From positions 310,001 to 374,000 of the forward strand of contig CAWIEX010000012.1 of the NCBI GenBank assembly GCA_963835295.1: a stretch of 64,000 nucleotides of DNA. Direction: 5' to 3'. Below are positions 37,154-46,005 of the stretch, one piece after another. This stretch comes from JAOPZW01 sp963835295 (GTDB lineage: Bacteria; Actinomycetota; Thermoleophilia; Solirubrobacterales; Solirubrobacteraceae). Position numbers and translations under genes: made by a program. Each line of letters opens with the position of its first letter. The first letter of the stretch is position 1. The notes beneath the pieces are model-generated. The model was not told the origin of the DNA and ran no database searches. It saw nothing but the letters and a program-made list of their open reading frames with translations.

Positions 37154-38277
37154 TGGCCGGCACTCGCCCCCGAGACCCCTACGAGGTCCTCGGCGTCGCC
37201 CGCGACGCCGACGAGACCGCGATCAAGAAGGCCTTCCGGCGCCTGGCGCGCGAGCTGCACCCCGACGTCAACCGCCACGATCCCGACGCCGAGGAGAAGT
37301 TCAAGGAGGCGGCCGAGGCCTACGAGATCCTCTCCGACGCCGAGCGCCGCGCCACCTTCGACCGCTACGGCCACGACGGCCTGCGCTCGGGCGGCTATGC
37401 GCCGAATTTCGAGGGCTTCGGCTCGATCTCGGACCTCTTCGACGCCTTCTTCGGCAGCGCGTTCGGCGCCGCCACGCGCGGCGGCCCGCTGCAGGGCGGC
37501 GACGTGGCCGTCAGCGCCCACGTCACGCTCGCGCAGGCCGCGACCGGCGCGGAGGTCGAGCTCAGCTTCGAGGCCATCGACACGTGCGAGCGCTGCCACG
37601 GCAACGGGGCCGAGCCCGGCACGCCGATCGTCACGTGTGAGCGCTGCGCCGGCGCTGGCGTCCTGCAGGCCGTGTCGCGCTCGCCCTTCGGGCAGGTCGT
37701 GCGCCAGGTCGCCTGCGACGTGTGCGGCGGCGAGGGGCGCGTGCCCGAGCAGCCGTGCCCGCAGTGCGAGGGGCGTGGGCGCGAGGTGCGCCGGCGCATC
37801 CTGCGCGTCGACGTGCCCGCGGGGATCGGCGACGGGCAGCGCATCCGCCTCGCCGGGCGCGGCCACGCGGGCGAGCGCGGCGGGCCGCCCGGCGATCTCT
37901 ACGTGCTCGTGCAGGTGGAGCCCGACGAGCGCTTCCTGCGCGACGGCGACGACCTCGTGACCGTGCTCGACGTGCCCGCCCCGATCGCCGCCCTGGGCGC
38001 GACGCTCAGCGCGCCGTCGCTCGACGGCGACGTCGACGTCGAGCTGGCGCCCGGGACGCAGCCGGGGGCCGTCGTCACCGTCGGCGGCAAGGGCATGCCG
38101 CGCCTGCGCCGGCCCGGGCGCCACGGCGACCTGCGCGTGGTTGTCAACGTGGTCGTCCCGCGCAAGCTGAGCAAGAACCAGCGCCGGCTGGCCCAGCAGC
38201 TGGCCGACTCGATGACCGAGGAGAACCTGCGGACCGACGAGTCGTTCATCGGCAAGCTCAAGCGCCTCTTGGGTTAA
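37153..38277 (+). CDS. dnaJ: Molecular chaperone DnaJ
   Basis: A 374-residue co-chaperone of DnaK. The J domain (about 8-72) has HPD in ELHPDVNRHD, then a G/F-rich linker (GGYAPNFEGFGS). The zinc domain has four repeats: CERCHGNG, CERCAGAG, CDVCGGEG and CPQCEGRG. The C-terminal domains include VPAGIGDGQRIRLAGRG. It is the hrcA partner, in ATGA overlap. dnaK is not in this window. Confidence 0.96.
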   Translation: MAGTRPRDPYEVLGVARDADETAIKKAFRRLARELHPDVNRHDPDAEEKFKEAAEAYEILSDAERRATFDRYGHDGLRSGGYAPNFEGFGSISDLFDAFFGSAFGAATRGGPLQGGDVAVSAHVTLAQAATGAEVELSFEAIDTCERCHGNGAEPGTPIVTCERCAGAGVLQAVSRSPFGQVVRQVACDVCGGEGRVPEQPCPQCEGRGREVRRRILRVDVPAGIGDGQRIRLAGRGHAGERGGPPGDLYVLVQVEPDERFLRDGDDLVTVLDVPAPIAALGATLSAPSLDGDVDVELAPGTQPGAVVTVGGKGMPRLRRPGRHGDLRVVVNVVVPRKLSKNQRRLAQQLADSMTEENLRTDESFIGKLKRLLG

Positions 38278-38329
38278 CGGTGGCCGGACGAAACCGGCGC
38301 TATCAGGGGCGAGGCCGGATGCCGAAGCC

Positions 38330-39151
38330 GTGCTGATCAAACTCGCTCTGCGGGTGCGGCGCGAGCACGCCGAGCTCGTGCTCGCCGAGCTGCTCGAGCT
38401 CGCGCCGGGCGGGGTGGAGGAGAGCGAGGAGGGCGACGTCGTGGAGTACGCCGTCTACGGCGCGCCCGGCGAGCTGCCCGACCTGCCCGACCTGCGCGCG
38501 GCCGCCGGGGGCGCGCTGGTCGAGGTCGCCACGAGCGAGGTGCCCGACGACTGGGACGAGCGCTGGAAGGCCTTCCACCAGCCGGTCCGGATCGGCGACC
38601 TATTCGTCCGCCCGCCGTGGACGGAGCCGCGCGCGGACCTGCTCGACGTGGTCATCGACCCCGCCCAGGCCTTCGGCACCGGAGCGCACCCGACCACGCG
38701 CCTGTGCCTGGAGCTGCTGCTCGAGCTCGAGCCCGCCGGGGCGCTCGTGGACGTCGGCTGCGGCTCGGGCGTGCTCGCCATCGCCGCCGCCCGGCTGGGG
38801 TGGGGGCCGGTGCTCGGCGTCGACCACGAGCGCGAGGCGGTGCAGGCCACGCTCGACAACGCCGCGGCCAACGGCGTGCCCGTCCTCGCCCGTCGGCACG
38901 ACCTGCTGCGCGACGGGCCCGCCCCGGGCGCGCCGACGGTCCTGGCCAACCTGCTGCGCCCGCTGCTGCTGCGCGTCGCGCAGGACGGCTTCACGGGCGC
39001 GCAGCCCGACGCGCTCGTCGCCAGCGGCCTGCTCGCCGAGGAGGGCGACGAGGTCGCCGCCGCGTTCGCCCGTCACGGCCTGCGCGAGACCGCGCGCCGC
39101 CAGGCAGGGGAGTGGGTCGCGCTGCTGCTGCAGCGCGGGCACACCGGCTGA
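38330..39151 (+). CDS. prmA: Ribosomal protein L11 methyltransferase
   Basis: A 273-residue SAM enzyme methylating L11. Hallmarks are DDWDERWKAFHQPVRIG, PAQAFGTGAHPTTRLCLELL and LVDVGCGSGVLAIAAARLG for SAM motif I, then VLANLLRPLLL near motif IV, where typical PrmA has NI-L. GTG 38330 begins the fold. The hrcA-dnaJ-prmA order is common in Gram-positives. Confidence 0.93.
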   Translation: MLIKLALRVRREHAELVLAELLELAPGGVEESEEGDVVEYAVYGAPGELPDLPDLRAAAGGALVEVATSEVPDDWDERWKAFHQPVRIGDLFVRPPWTEPRADLLDVVIDPAQAFGTGAHPTTRLCLELLLELEPAGALVDVGCGSGVLAIAAARLGWGPVLGVDHEREAVQATLDNAAANGVPVLARRHDLLRDGPAPGAPTVLANLLRPLLLRVAQDGFTGAQPDALVASGLLAEEGDEVAAAFARHGLRETARRQAGEWVALLLQRGHTG

Positions 39152-39400
39152 GGATCCTTTCGCCGGTCGGCTCCTCCCGACTCGAACTCGGGCCGCGGGT
39201 GCTGGCGCTGCGGGCCGCCGAGCTGCGCCTCGCGTTGCGCTTCGAGGCGCGGACGCGCGAGCGCCTCGAGGCCGACCTGCGCCGCGTCGGCGCGCGGCTG
39301 AGCGAGCGCGAGCCGCGGTCACGCGCCGGATGGCCGTGGCGTGCCGGCTCCCAACGCCTTGTCGGGCCGGATTGAATGTGCGCGTGGAGGCGCGCGCACC

Positions 39401-42400
39401 ATGACGCTCAGGACCAAGATCCTGCCCGCACCGGTCGCGCATGCGGCGCTGCCGCGCGCGGAGCTGCAGGCACGCCTGGATCAGGCCCTGAGCCGCCGCG
39501 TGACCACGGTCATCGCCGGGGCCGGCGTGGGCAAGTCGACGCTGCTCGCGGCGTGGGCGCATCGCCACGACGCCGCCTGGTACACGCTCGGCGCCGAGGA
39601 CGTGGCCCTCTCGACGCTCGGGCGCGGCCTGGTCGACGCGCTGCGCCTGCGCGTGCCCGACCTCCCGGTCGACCTCGCCGCGACGCCCGGCACGGCGCGC
39701 GGTCCCGACGCCAGCGCCGACGAGGACGCCCGCGCCGACGCCTTCGCCGCGGCGCTGGCCGAGGCCCTCCAGGAGCGCCTGCGTCGCCCGCTGGCGCTCG
39801 TGCTCGACGACCTCCACGCGCTGGCGCCCGACGGCGCCGCGATGCGGGCCGTCGAGGCGCTCTGCCGACAGGCGCCCGAGGCCCTGCACGTCGTCCTCGC
39901 CTCGCGCGCCGAGCTGCGCTTCTCGATCGACCGCCTGCGCGGGCAGGGCCAGCTCCTCGAGCTCGGGGGCGCCGACCTCGCCTTCGACGCCGACGAGGTC
40001 GGCGCCGTGCTCGAGGCCGAGCTCGGCGGCGACGCGCGCCAGCTCGGCGCGACGCTCTTCGCGGTGACCGAGGGCTGGCCCGCCGCGGTGCGGCTGGCCT
40101 GCGAGGCCATCCGCGCGCTGGCGCCCGCCGAGCGCGGCGCGGCGGTCGAGCGCCTGCGCCGTCCCGGCGGCCCGCTGTTCGGCTACCTGGCGCGCGAGGT
40201 GCTCGCCCAGGAGCCGCCGCCGGTGCGCGAGCTGGTGCGCGCGGCCGCGCCGCTCGAGCGCGTGCACCCGGCGCTGTGCGCCGATCTCGGCCTCGAAGGC
40301 GCTCCCGACGCCCTCGCGTCGCTCGCGCGCCGAGGGCTGTTCGCCGAGACCGGCCCGCTCGACCAGTGGTTCGCCCCCACGGGCCTCATGCGCGACGTGG
40401 CGCTGGCCTCGCTGCCGCTGGCCGACGACGAGCTGCGCGCGCTGCACGCCCGCGCCGCCGGCTGGTACGCGGCGCACGGCGAGCCCGCGCTCGCCCTGCG
40501 CTCGTGGCGCGCCGTCGGCGACGACGCCGCCACCGCGCGGCTGCTGGCCGAGCACGGCGCGGCGCTCCTGCGCGAGGGGTCGGTCGAGGCCGTCGTCGAG
40601 GCCGGCGACGCGCTGCCAGCCGGCCATCGCGACCCAGCGCTCGACCGGCTCCTGGGGGAGGCCCACCAGCTGCGCGGCGACTGGGACGAGGCGCTGGCCT
40701 GCCTGGGCCGCGCGGCCGGCGCCGCGGGCACGATCGACGCCGGGCTGGCGTGGCGCATCGGCCTCATCCACCACCTGCGCGGGCACCTCGACGAGGCGCT
40801 GGCGGCCTACCGGCGCGGCCGGGCCGACCACGAGCCGTCGGGCGACCTCGCGCTGCTGCACGCCTGGCACGCGAGCGCCCACTGGCTGCGGGGCGACGCC
40901 GACCTCTGCCGCACGCTGGCCACGCAGGCCCACGAGGCGGCCGTGGCCAGCGGCGAGGACCGCGCCCTGGCGGCGGCCCACACCGTGCTGGCCATGCTTG
41001 CCGCCCTGGAGGGCGATCGCGCGAGCAACGACGCGCACTACGTGCGCGCGCTGGAGCACGCCGAGCGCGCCGGCGACGTGCTGCAGGTCATCCGCATCCG
41101 GGTCAACCGCGGCTCGCGCAACCTGGAGGAGGGCGCCTACGAGGCGGCGATCGCGGAGCTCGACCTGGCCATCCGCTCGGCCGACCTCGGCGGCTTCGGC
41201 GCCTTCCGCGCCCTGGCGCTGACCAACCGCGGCGAGTCCCGGCTGCGCCTCGGGCGCCTCGAGGAGGCGATCGCCGACCTCGACGCCGCGCGCCTGATCT
41301 ACCAGCGGCTGGGCTCCGACGACGTCGCCTACGCGCTGATGATCCTCGGCGACGTCTACCGCGAGCGCGGGGACGCGGCGCTGGCGCGCGCCGCCTACGA
41401 GGAGGCGGCGCGGCGCGCCGACGCGATGGGCGACCTCCAGGCGCTCGTGCCCGCGCTCGCCGGCCTCGCGCGCGTCCTCGCCGGCGACGACCCCGACCAG
41501 GCGAGCGCCCTCGCGCAGCGCGCGGCGGGCTACGGCGCCGGGATGGGCGAGGCCGCCGCCCTGCTGGCGGTCGGCCACGTCGCGCTGGCGGCCGGCGACC
41601 GCAAGGGCGCAGCGCAGGCGGCGGCCCGAGCCGGTGCCGCCGCGCGCGCCCGGCGCGATCGCGCCCGCATGGCCGAGGCGCTCGAGCTCGAGGGCCTGTC
41701 GGCGGCGAGTGCCCCAGCGCGCCACGCGGCGCTCGAGCAGGCCGTCGCGATCTGGCACGAGCTCGGCAACCCGCTCGGCGAGGCCCGCGCGCAGCTCGCT
41801 CTCGGCGGCGCCCTGCCGGGCGAGCGCGGTGGCGCTGCGGCCCGCGAGGCCGAGGCGCGCCTGCGCGAGCTCGGCGCCCGCCCGCAGATGGCAGCGGCCG
41901 ACCCCGAGCCTGTCGCCGCCTCGGCGGTCGTCATCCAGGCGCTCGGGCGCTTTCGCGTGCTGCGCGACGGGGCGCCCGTCCCGCGCTCGGCCTGGCGCTC
42001 GCGCAAGGCGCGCGACCTGCTGAAGATGCTGGTCGCCCGCCACGGGCGCCCGGTCTCGCGCGACGCGCTGATCGAGGCGCTGTGGCCCGAGGAGGACCCG
42101 GCCCGCTGCGCCAACCGCCTGTCGGTCGCCCTCAGCACGCTGCGCGGCGTGCTCGACCCCGAGCGCCACTTCGACGCCGACCGCTTCGTGGTCTCGACCG
42201 CGGGCGCCGTGTCGCTCGACCTCGACCACGTCGCCGTCGACCTCGAGGCCTTCCTGGGCGAGGCGGCGGCGGGCCTCGCGCTGCACGACGAGGGGCGGGC
42301 GGCGCAGGCGCACGCCCGCCTGTCGGCCGCCGAGGCCGCCTACGCCGGCGACCTGCTGGAGGAGGACCTCTACGAGGACTGGGCCGTCGCGGCACGCGAG

Positions 42401-42664
42401 CAGGCGCGCGACATGTACGTCCGCGTCGCCCGCCGACTGGCCGGCGACGCGCACGCGGCCGGCGACCACGACGGCGCCGTACGCCTCCTGCTGCGCGTCC
42501 TCGAGCGCGACGCCTACGACGAGGAGGCCCACTTGGCGCTCGTCTCCGCCCTGGTCGACGCCGGCCGTCACGGCGAGGCGCGCCGGGCCTTCCGCGTCTA
42601 TCGCGGGCGCATGGACGAGGTGGGGGTCGAGCCCGCCTCCTTCCCGGCTTCCACACCTGTTTAA
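39401..42664 (+). CDS. SARP-type regulator with NTPase, TPR and BTAD domains
   Basis: A 1087-residue regulator. The P-loop GAGVGKST at 40-47 begins a STAND/AAA-like ATPase. Walker B-like LALVLDDLHAL occurs near 142. A middle of TPR-like repeats (about 420-800) follows. The C-terminus (from ~846) is an OmpR-type winged helix, LLKMLVARHGRPVSRDALIEALWP, joined to a bacterial transcriptional activation domain ending in YRGRMDEVGVEP. This MalT/SARP mixture activates unknown genes upon effector and ATP binding. ATG 39401 follows GGAGG. Confidence 0.9.
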   Translation: MTLRTKILPAPVAHAALPRAELQARLDQALSRRVTTVIAGAGVGKSTLLAAWAHRHDAAWYTLGAEDVALSTLGRGLVDALRLRVPDLPVDLAATPGTARGPDASADEDARADAFAAALAEALQERLRRPLALVLDDLHALAPDGAAMRAVEALCRQAPEALHVVLASRAELRFSIDRLRGQGQLLELGGADLAFDADEVGAVLEAELGGDARQLGATLFAVTEGWPAAVRLACEAIRALAPAERGAAVERLRRPGGPLFGYLAREVLAQEPPPVRELVRAAAPLERVHPALCADLGLEGAPDALASLARRGLFAETGPLDQWFAPTGLMRDVALASLPLADDELRALHARAAGWYAAHGEPALALRSWRAVGDDAATARLLAEHGAALLREGSVEAVVEAGDALPAGHRDPALDRLLGEAHQLRGDWDEALACLGRAAGAAGTIDAGLAWRIGLIHHLRGHLDEALAAYRRGRADHEPSGDLALLHAWHASAHWLRGDADLCRTLATQAHEAAVASGEDRALAAAHTVLAMLAALEGDRASNDAHYVRALEHAERAGDVLQVIRIRVNRGSRNLEEGAYEAAIAELDLAIRSADLGGFGAFRALALTNRGESRLRLGRLEEAIADLDAARLIYQRLGSDDVAYALMILGDVYRERGDAALARAAYEEAARRADAMGDLQALVPALAGLARVLAGDDPDQASALAQRAAGYGAGMGEAAALLAVGHVALAAGDRKGAAQAAARAGAAARARRDRARMAEALELEGLSAASAPARHAALEQAVAIWHELGNPLGEARAQLALGGALPGERGGAAAREAEARLRELGARPQMAAADPEPVAASAVVIQALGRFRVLRDGAPVPRSAWRSRKARDLLKMLVARHGRPVSRDALIEALWPEEDPARCANRLSVALSTLRGVLDPERHFDADRFVVSTAGAVSLDLDHVAVDLEAFLGEAAAGLALHDEGRAAQAHARLSAAEAAYAGDLLEEDLYEDWAVAAREQARDMYVRVARRLAGDAHAAGDHDGAVRLLLRVLERDAYDEEAHLALVSALVDAGRHGEARRAFRVYRGRMDEVGVEPASFPASTPV

Positions 42665-42699
42665 GACTGTTCGAACCCGCGGTTGGCACGATCGCGGCG

Positions 42700-42921
42700 A
42701 TGGAGACGTTCCTCGTCCGCGTGTGGGTCCCGTCCGAGCCGGACGAGCTCGCGTCCGGCGCGACGCTGCAAGGGCTCGCGCAGCACGTCCGCTCCGGCGT
42801 GGCCACCGCGTTCACCGAAAGCGAGCAGCTCTGCGCCTGGCTGGGGGCCATGGCCGCCGAGCAGCGGGGGGTCGGCAAGCGCGCGCACGCGGCCGAGGGG
42901 AGCGATTCCCGAGGGGGCTAG
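42700..42921 (+). CDS. Small conserved-looking protein downstream of the SARP regulator
   Basis: A 73-residue ORF (METFLVRVWVPSEPDEL at its start) beginning 36 bases after the regulator. It shows LRG-like GLAQHVRSG and a C-terminal Gln-Leu-Cys-Ala-Trp. It resembles short proteins following SARP genes in Thermoleophilia that I recall without a name. Soluble, no signal or membrane segment. Probably co-transcribed with the regulator, since a strong hairpin follows. Function unknown. Confidence 0.6.
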   Translation: METFLVRVWVPSEPDELASGATLQGLAQHVRSGVATAFTESEQLCAWLGAMAAEQRGVGKRAHAAEGSDSRGG

Positions 42922-42926
42922 GACCG

Positions 42927-42955
42927 GGGCCGGGGTCTGCGCGAGACCCCGGCCC
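42927..42955 (+). terminator. Strong GC stem-loop after the SARP unit
   Basis: Perfect 11-base arms GGGCCGGGGTC and GACCCCGGCCC flank a 7-base loop, starting 6 bases past the stop of the small protein. There is no U tract, but the position fits termination. Confidence 0.6.
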
Positions 42956-43004
42956 GCCGGTCGCCGGCGGGTGGGCACGGGCCGACGGTCGTATCATCGA
43001 GGCA

Positions 43005-43436
43005 GTGGAATTGGCCGACAGGGTCAAGCAGGACCTCACTGCCGCCATGAAGGCTGGCGAGAAGAGCCGCGTCTCGGCTCTGCGCCTCGTGCTCTCCGAG
43101 CTGCAGAAGGCGGCCAAGGAGGGCGACGGCGACGAGCTCGCCGTCCTGCGCCGCGAGCGCAAGCGCCGGCACGAGTCCGCGACCGCCTTCCGCGGCGGCG
43201 GGCGCCCCGAGCTGGCCGAGGCCGAGGAGGCCGAGGCCCAGGTGATCGAGGCCTACCTGCCGGCCGAGCTCTCCGACGACGAGCTGCGCGCGATCGTGGC
43301 CGAGGCGGTGGCCGAGACCGGGGCGAGCTCGCCCAGGGACATGGGCCAGGTCATGAAGGCGTCGATGGCGCGCGTCGACGGCCGCGCCGACGGCAGGCGC
43401 GTCTCGGCGCTGGCGCAGGAGGCGCTGCGGGGCTGA
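43005..43436 (+). CDS. yqeY: GatB/YqeY-domain protein
   Basis: A 143-residue helical protein of the YqeY family, related to the tail of tRNA amidotransferase subunit GatB. Motifs are LTAAMKAGEKSRVSALRLVLSE, ERKRRHESATAFRGGGRPELAEAEEAE and AYLPAELSDDEL. The C-terminus has DMGQVMKASMARVDGRADGRRVS. The exact function is unknown; tRNA binding is suspected. GTG start; its stop overlaps the phoH start. Confidence 0.92.
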   Translation: MELADRVKQDLTAAMKAGEKSRVSALRLVLSELQKAAKEGDGDELAVLRRERKRRHESATAFRGGGRPELAEAEEAEAQVIEAYLPAELSDDELRAIVAEAVAETGASSPRDMGQVMKASMARVDGRADGRRVSALAQEALRG

Positions 43437-44425
43437 TGCGCCGCCAGCTCGAGCTCTCCAACGAGGTCGCCGCCGCGCTGAGCGGCTCCAACGACCAGAT
43501 CCTGCGCGCCCTCGAGGGCCACGTCGACTGCGAGCTGTTCCTGCGCGGCAACGTCATCACGCTCGACGGCGAGGCCGAGGCGGTGGCCGCCGCCGCGGTC
43601 GTCGTGCGCGAGCTGTCGGACCTCATCGAGCAGGGCCACGAGATCGCCGAGGGGACGATCGCCGCGGTGACCGACGCGCTCGACCAGCACGAGTCGCCCG
43701 CCGAGGTCCTCGAGGACGTCGTCTGGCGCCATCGCTCGACGCGCGTCGCCCCCAAGACGGTCAACCAGAAGCGCTACGTCGACTCGATCCGGCGCAACAC
43801 GATCACCTTCGGGATCGGCCCGGCCGGGACGGGCAAGACCTTCCTGGCCGTGGCCATGGCCGCCGCGGCGCTCAGCCGCCGCGAGGTCAACCGGATCATC
43901 CTCACCCGCCCCGCGGTCGAGGCCGGGGAGCGGCTGGGCTTCCTGCCCGGGGACCTGATGGCCAAGATCGATCCCTACCTGCGCCCGCTGTTCGACGCGC
44001 TGCACGACATGATCGACCCCGACAAGGTGGCCACCCACCTCGAGCGCAACGTCATCGAGGTGGCGCCGCTGGCCTTCATGCGCGGGCGCACGCTCAACGA
44101 CTCGTTCGTGATCCTCGACGAGGCGCAGAACACGAGCCCCGAGCAGATGAAGATGTTCCTCACCCGCCTGGGCTTCAACTCGAAGATGGTCATCACCGGC
44201 GACATCACGCAGATCGACCTCCCGCGCGACCAGCGCTCCGGGCTCGTGGTGGTCAGCGAGATCCTGGCCGCGGTGGAGGGCGTCGAGTTCGTGCGCTTCG
44301 GCGGCGCCGACGTCGTGCGCCACCGCCTCGTGCAGCGCATCGTCGAGGCCTACGACGAGCACTCAGAGCGCGCGGCGCCCGAGCTGCGCCCGGCCGCCCA
44401 GCAGCCCAGCAGCCGTCGCGCCTGA
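43436..44425 (+). CDS. phoH: PhoH-family P-loop ATPase
   Basis: A 329-residue protein with GPAGTGKTFLAVAMA for Walker A, VEAGERLGFLPGDLMAKIDPYLRPL (PhoH hallmark) and FVILDEAQNTSPEQMKMFLTRLG for Walker B. A small KH-like domain (about 20-100) precedes it. PhoH/YbeZ proteins act with YbeY in RNA metabolism. It sits directly before ybeY, the usual partner. Confidence 0.94.
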   Translation: MRRQLELSNEVAAALSGSNDQILRALEGHVDCELFLRGNVITLDGEAEAVAAAAVVVRELSDLIEQGHEIAEGTIAAVTDALDQHESPAEVLEDVVWRHRSTRVAPKTVNQKRYVDSIRRNTITFGIGPAGTGKTFLAVAMAAAALSRREVNRIILTRPAVEAGERLGFLPGDLMAKIDPYLRPLFDALHDMIDPDKVATHLERNVIEVAPLAFMRGRTLNDSFVILDEAQNTSPEQMKMFLTRLGFNSKMVITGDITQIDLPRDQRSGLVVVSEILAAVEGVEFVRFGGADVVRHRLVQRIVEAYDEHSERAAPELRPAAQQPSSRRA

Positions 44426-44434
44426 TGATCTGAC

Positions 44435-44818
44435 GTGCTCGAGGTCGAGGTCATCGGCGACGGCGGGCCGCAGGCGCCGGCGCGCCCGGAGGTCGAGCGC
44501 ATCGTCGGCATCGCCTTCGCCTCTGCCGGGGTCGACGCGGGCCACGTCGCCGTCGAGTACGTCGACGCCGACCGGATCGCCTCGCTGAACCGCGAGTTCC
44601 GCGGGCGCCCGGGGCCGACCGACGTGCTCTCCTTCCCGGTCGACGGCGACGGCCCCGCGGCGGGCCCGCGCGAGCTGGGCGACATCGTCATCTGCCCGGC
44701 CCACACCGAGGACCTGCGCGAGGCCGTCCTGCACGGTGCGCTGCACCTGACCGGGATGGACCACGAGACCGACGACGGGGAGATGCTCGCGCTCCAGGCC
44801 GAGCTGCTTACGTGGTAG
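44435..44818 (+). CDS. ybeY: rRNA maturation endonuclease YbeY
   Basis: A 127-residue zinc RNase. The metal motif HGALHLTGMDHE (about 99-110) holds three His ligands. PGPTDVLSFPVDGDG is the family's other signature. It processes 16S rRNA 3' ends and takes part in ribosome quality control. GTG start; its stop lies inside the era start. Confidence 0.94.
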   Translation: MLEVEVIGDGGPQAPARPEVERIVGIAFASAGVDAGHVAVEYVDADRIASLNREFRGRPGPTDVLSFPVDGDGPAAGPRELGDIVICPAHTEDLREAVLHGALHLTGMDHETDDGEMLALQAELLTW

Positions 44819-45708
44819 CCACGCCCGTCACCCGCGCGGGCTTCGTCGCGCTCGCCGGGCGCCCCAACGTCGGCAAGTCGACGCTCGTCAACGGCATGGT
44901 CGGCCGCAAGGTGGCGATCGTCTCCGACAAGCCCCAGACGACGCGGCGCGCGATCCGCGGGGTGGCCACGCTGCGCGACACGCAGCTCGTGCTCGTGGAC
45001 CTGCCCGGGGTCCAGCGCCCGCGCGACGCGCTGACCGAGCGCATGCAGCACCGAGTCGAGTCCGAGATGGCGGAGTCCGATGCCGCCCTCTTCGTGGTCA
45101 ACGCCGAGCAGGGCATCGGCCCCGGCGACCGCTTCATCGCGGGCGCGCTGCGCGGCGCCGGCGTGCCGGTGATCATCGCCGTCAACAAGGTCGACCGCCT
45201 CGACCGTCCCCACACGCTGCAGGTCCTCAGCGACGCCGCGGCGCTCGAGGTGGGCGACGAGATCTTCCCCGTCAGCGCGCGCACCGGCCGCGGCGTCGAG
45301 GCCCTGCGCGCCCACCTGGCCGGGCTGATGCCCGAGAGCCCGTTCCTCTTCGACGCCGAGGATCGCTCCGACCAGCCGCTCGAGGTGCTCATGGCCGAGC
45401 TCGTCCGCGAGCAGGTCCTGCGGCGCACCTTCCAGGAGGTGCCCCACGCGGTCGAGGTCGTGATCGACGAGGTGCAGGAGCGCGAGGACGGCCTGATGTT
45501 CGTGCGCGCGCTCGTGTGGGTCGAGGCCGAGTCCCAGAAGGGGATCCTCATCGGCGCCGGCGGGCGCATGATCAAGGCGGTGGGGACCGCCGCCCGGCGC
45601 GAGCTCGAGCGCGAGCTGGGCACGCGCGTGCACCTCGACCTCTCGGTCCGCGTGCGCCGCGGGTGGCGGGGCGACGAGGCGCTGCTGGACCGCCTGGGCA
45701 TCGAGTGA
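44812..45708 (+). CDS. era: GTPase Era
   Basis: A 298-residue GTPase that binds the 3' end of 16S rRNA during 30S assembly. G1 GRPNVGKSTLVN, G3 DLPGVQRP, G4 NKVDR, and a KH domain at the C-terminus (KGILIGAGGRMIKAVGTAARREL with GxGG-like loop). It begins at GTG 44812, overlapping ybeY by 7 bases. The yqeY-phoH-ybeY-era order is complete. Confidence 0.95.
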   Translation: MVATPVTRAGFVALAGRPNVGKSTLVNGMVGRKVAIVSDKPQTTRRAIRGVATLRDTQLVLVDLPGVQRPRDALTERMQHRVESEMAESDAALFVVNAEQGIGPGDRFIAGALRGAGVPVIIAVNKVDRLDRPHTLQVLSDAAALEVGDEIFPVSARTGRGVEALRAHLAGLMPESPFLFDAEDRSDQPLEVLMAELVREQVLRRTFQEVPHAVEVVIDEVQEREDGLMFVRALVWVEAESQKGILIGAGGRMIKAVGTAARRELERELGTRVHLDLSVRVRRGWRGDEALLDRLGIE

Positions 45709-45959
45709 GCGGCGCCATCGTGGGCATGGGCGGCGGAGGCTTCTCCGAGGAGCCCGACAACCCGCTGCTCGATCGCTTCGTCCTGAGTCTCGCCGGCCGC
45801 GAGCGCCCGCGCGTCTGCTTCGTGGCCACCGCCAGCGGCGACAGCGGGGGGCTCGTGGAGGCGGTCGCGTCGCGCGAGGGCGCCCGCGCCTACCGCGTCG
45901 AGCGCGGGCCGGACGGCGCCGCCCACGAGCGGGCGCTCCCGACGCGCTACCTGGGCTGA
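45705..45959 (+). pseudogene. Internally deleted peptidase E (S51) remnant
   Basis: An 84-residue ORF with GTG start overlapping the era stop. The first half, IVGMGGGGFSEEPDNPLLDRFVLSLAGRERPRVCF, is the start of S51 dipeptidase E-like proteins. The second half, GARAYRVERGPDG and LPTRYLG, matches their very end. The ~130-150 middle residues containing the catalytic Ser and His are missing in frame. The product cannot be an active peptidase. Assignment to family is by recalled pattern. Confidence 0.7.
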
Positions 45960-46005
45960 CGCGCGAGATCGCCGCTCGACGGCCCGCGCGCGCCCGGTGG
46001 CGCAG

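Noticed and set aside
36109..37160. CIRCE operator for HrcA
   Set aside because: I searched by eye for TTAGCACTC-N9-GAGTGCTAA near hrcA and dnaJ and saw none.
39152..39400. Small gene between prmA and the SARP regulator
   Set aside because: A short Arg/Leu-rich open frame exists but has no ribosome-binding site, motif or clear start, so I treat the 249 bases as intergenic.
38600..42571. 1323-codon minus-strand open frame opposite prmA and the SARP regulator
   Set aside because: Compositional shadow: repetitive Arg/Gly/Gln and no recognised motif, with well-motivated genes on the plus strand.
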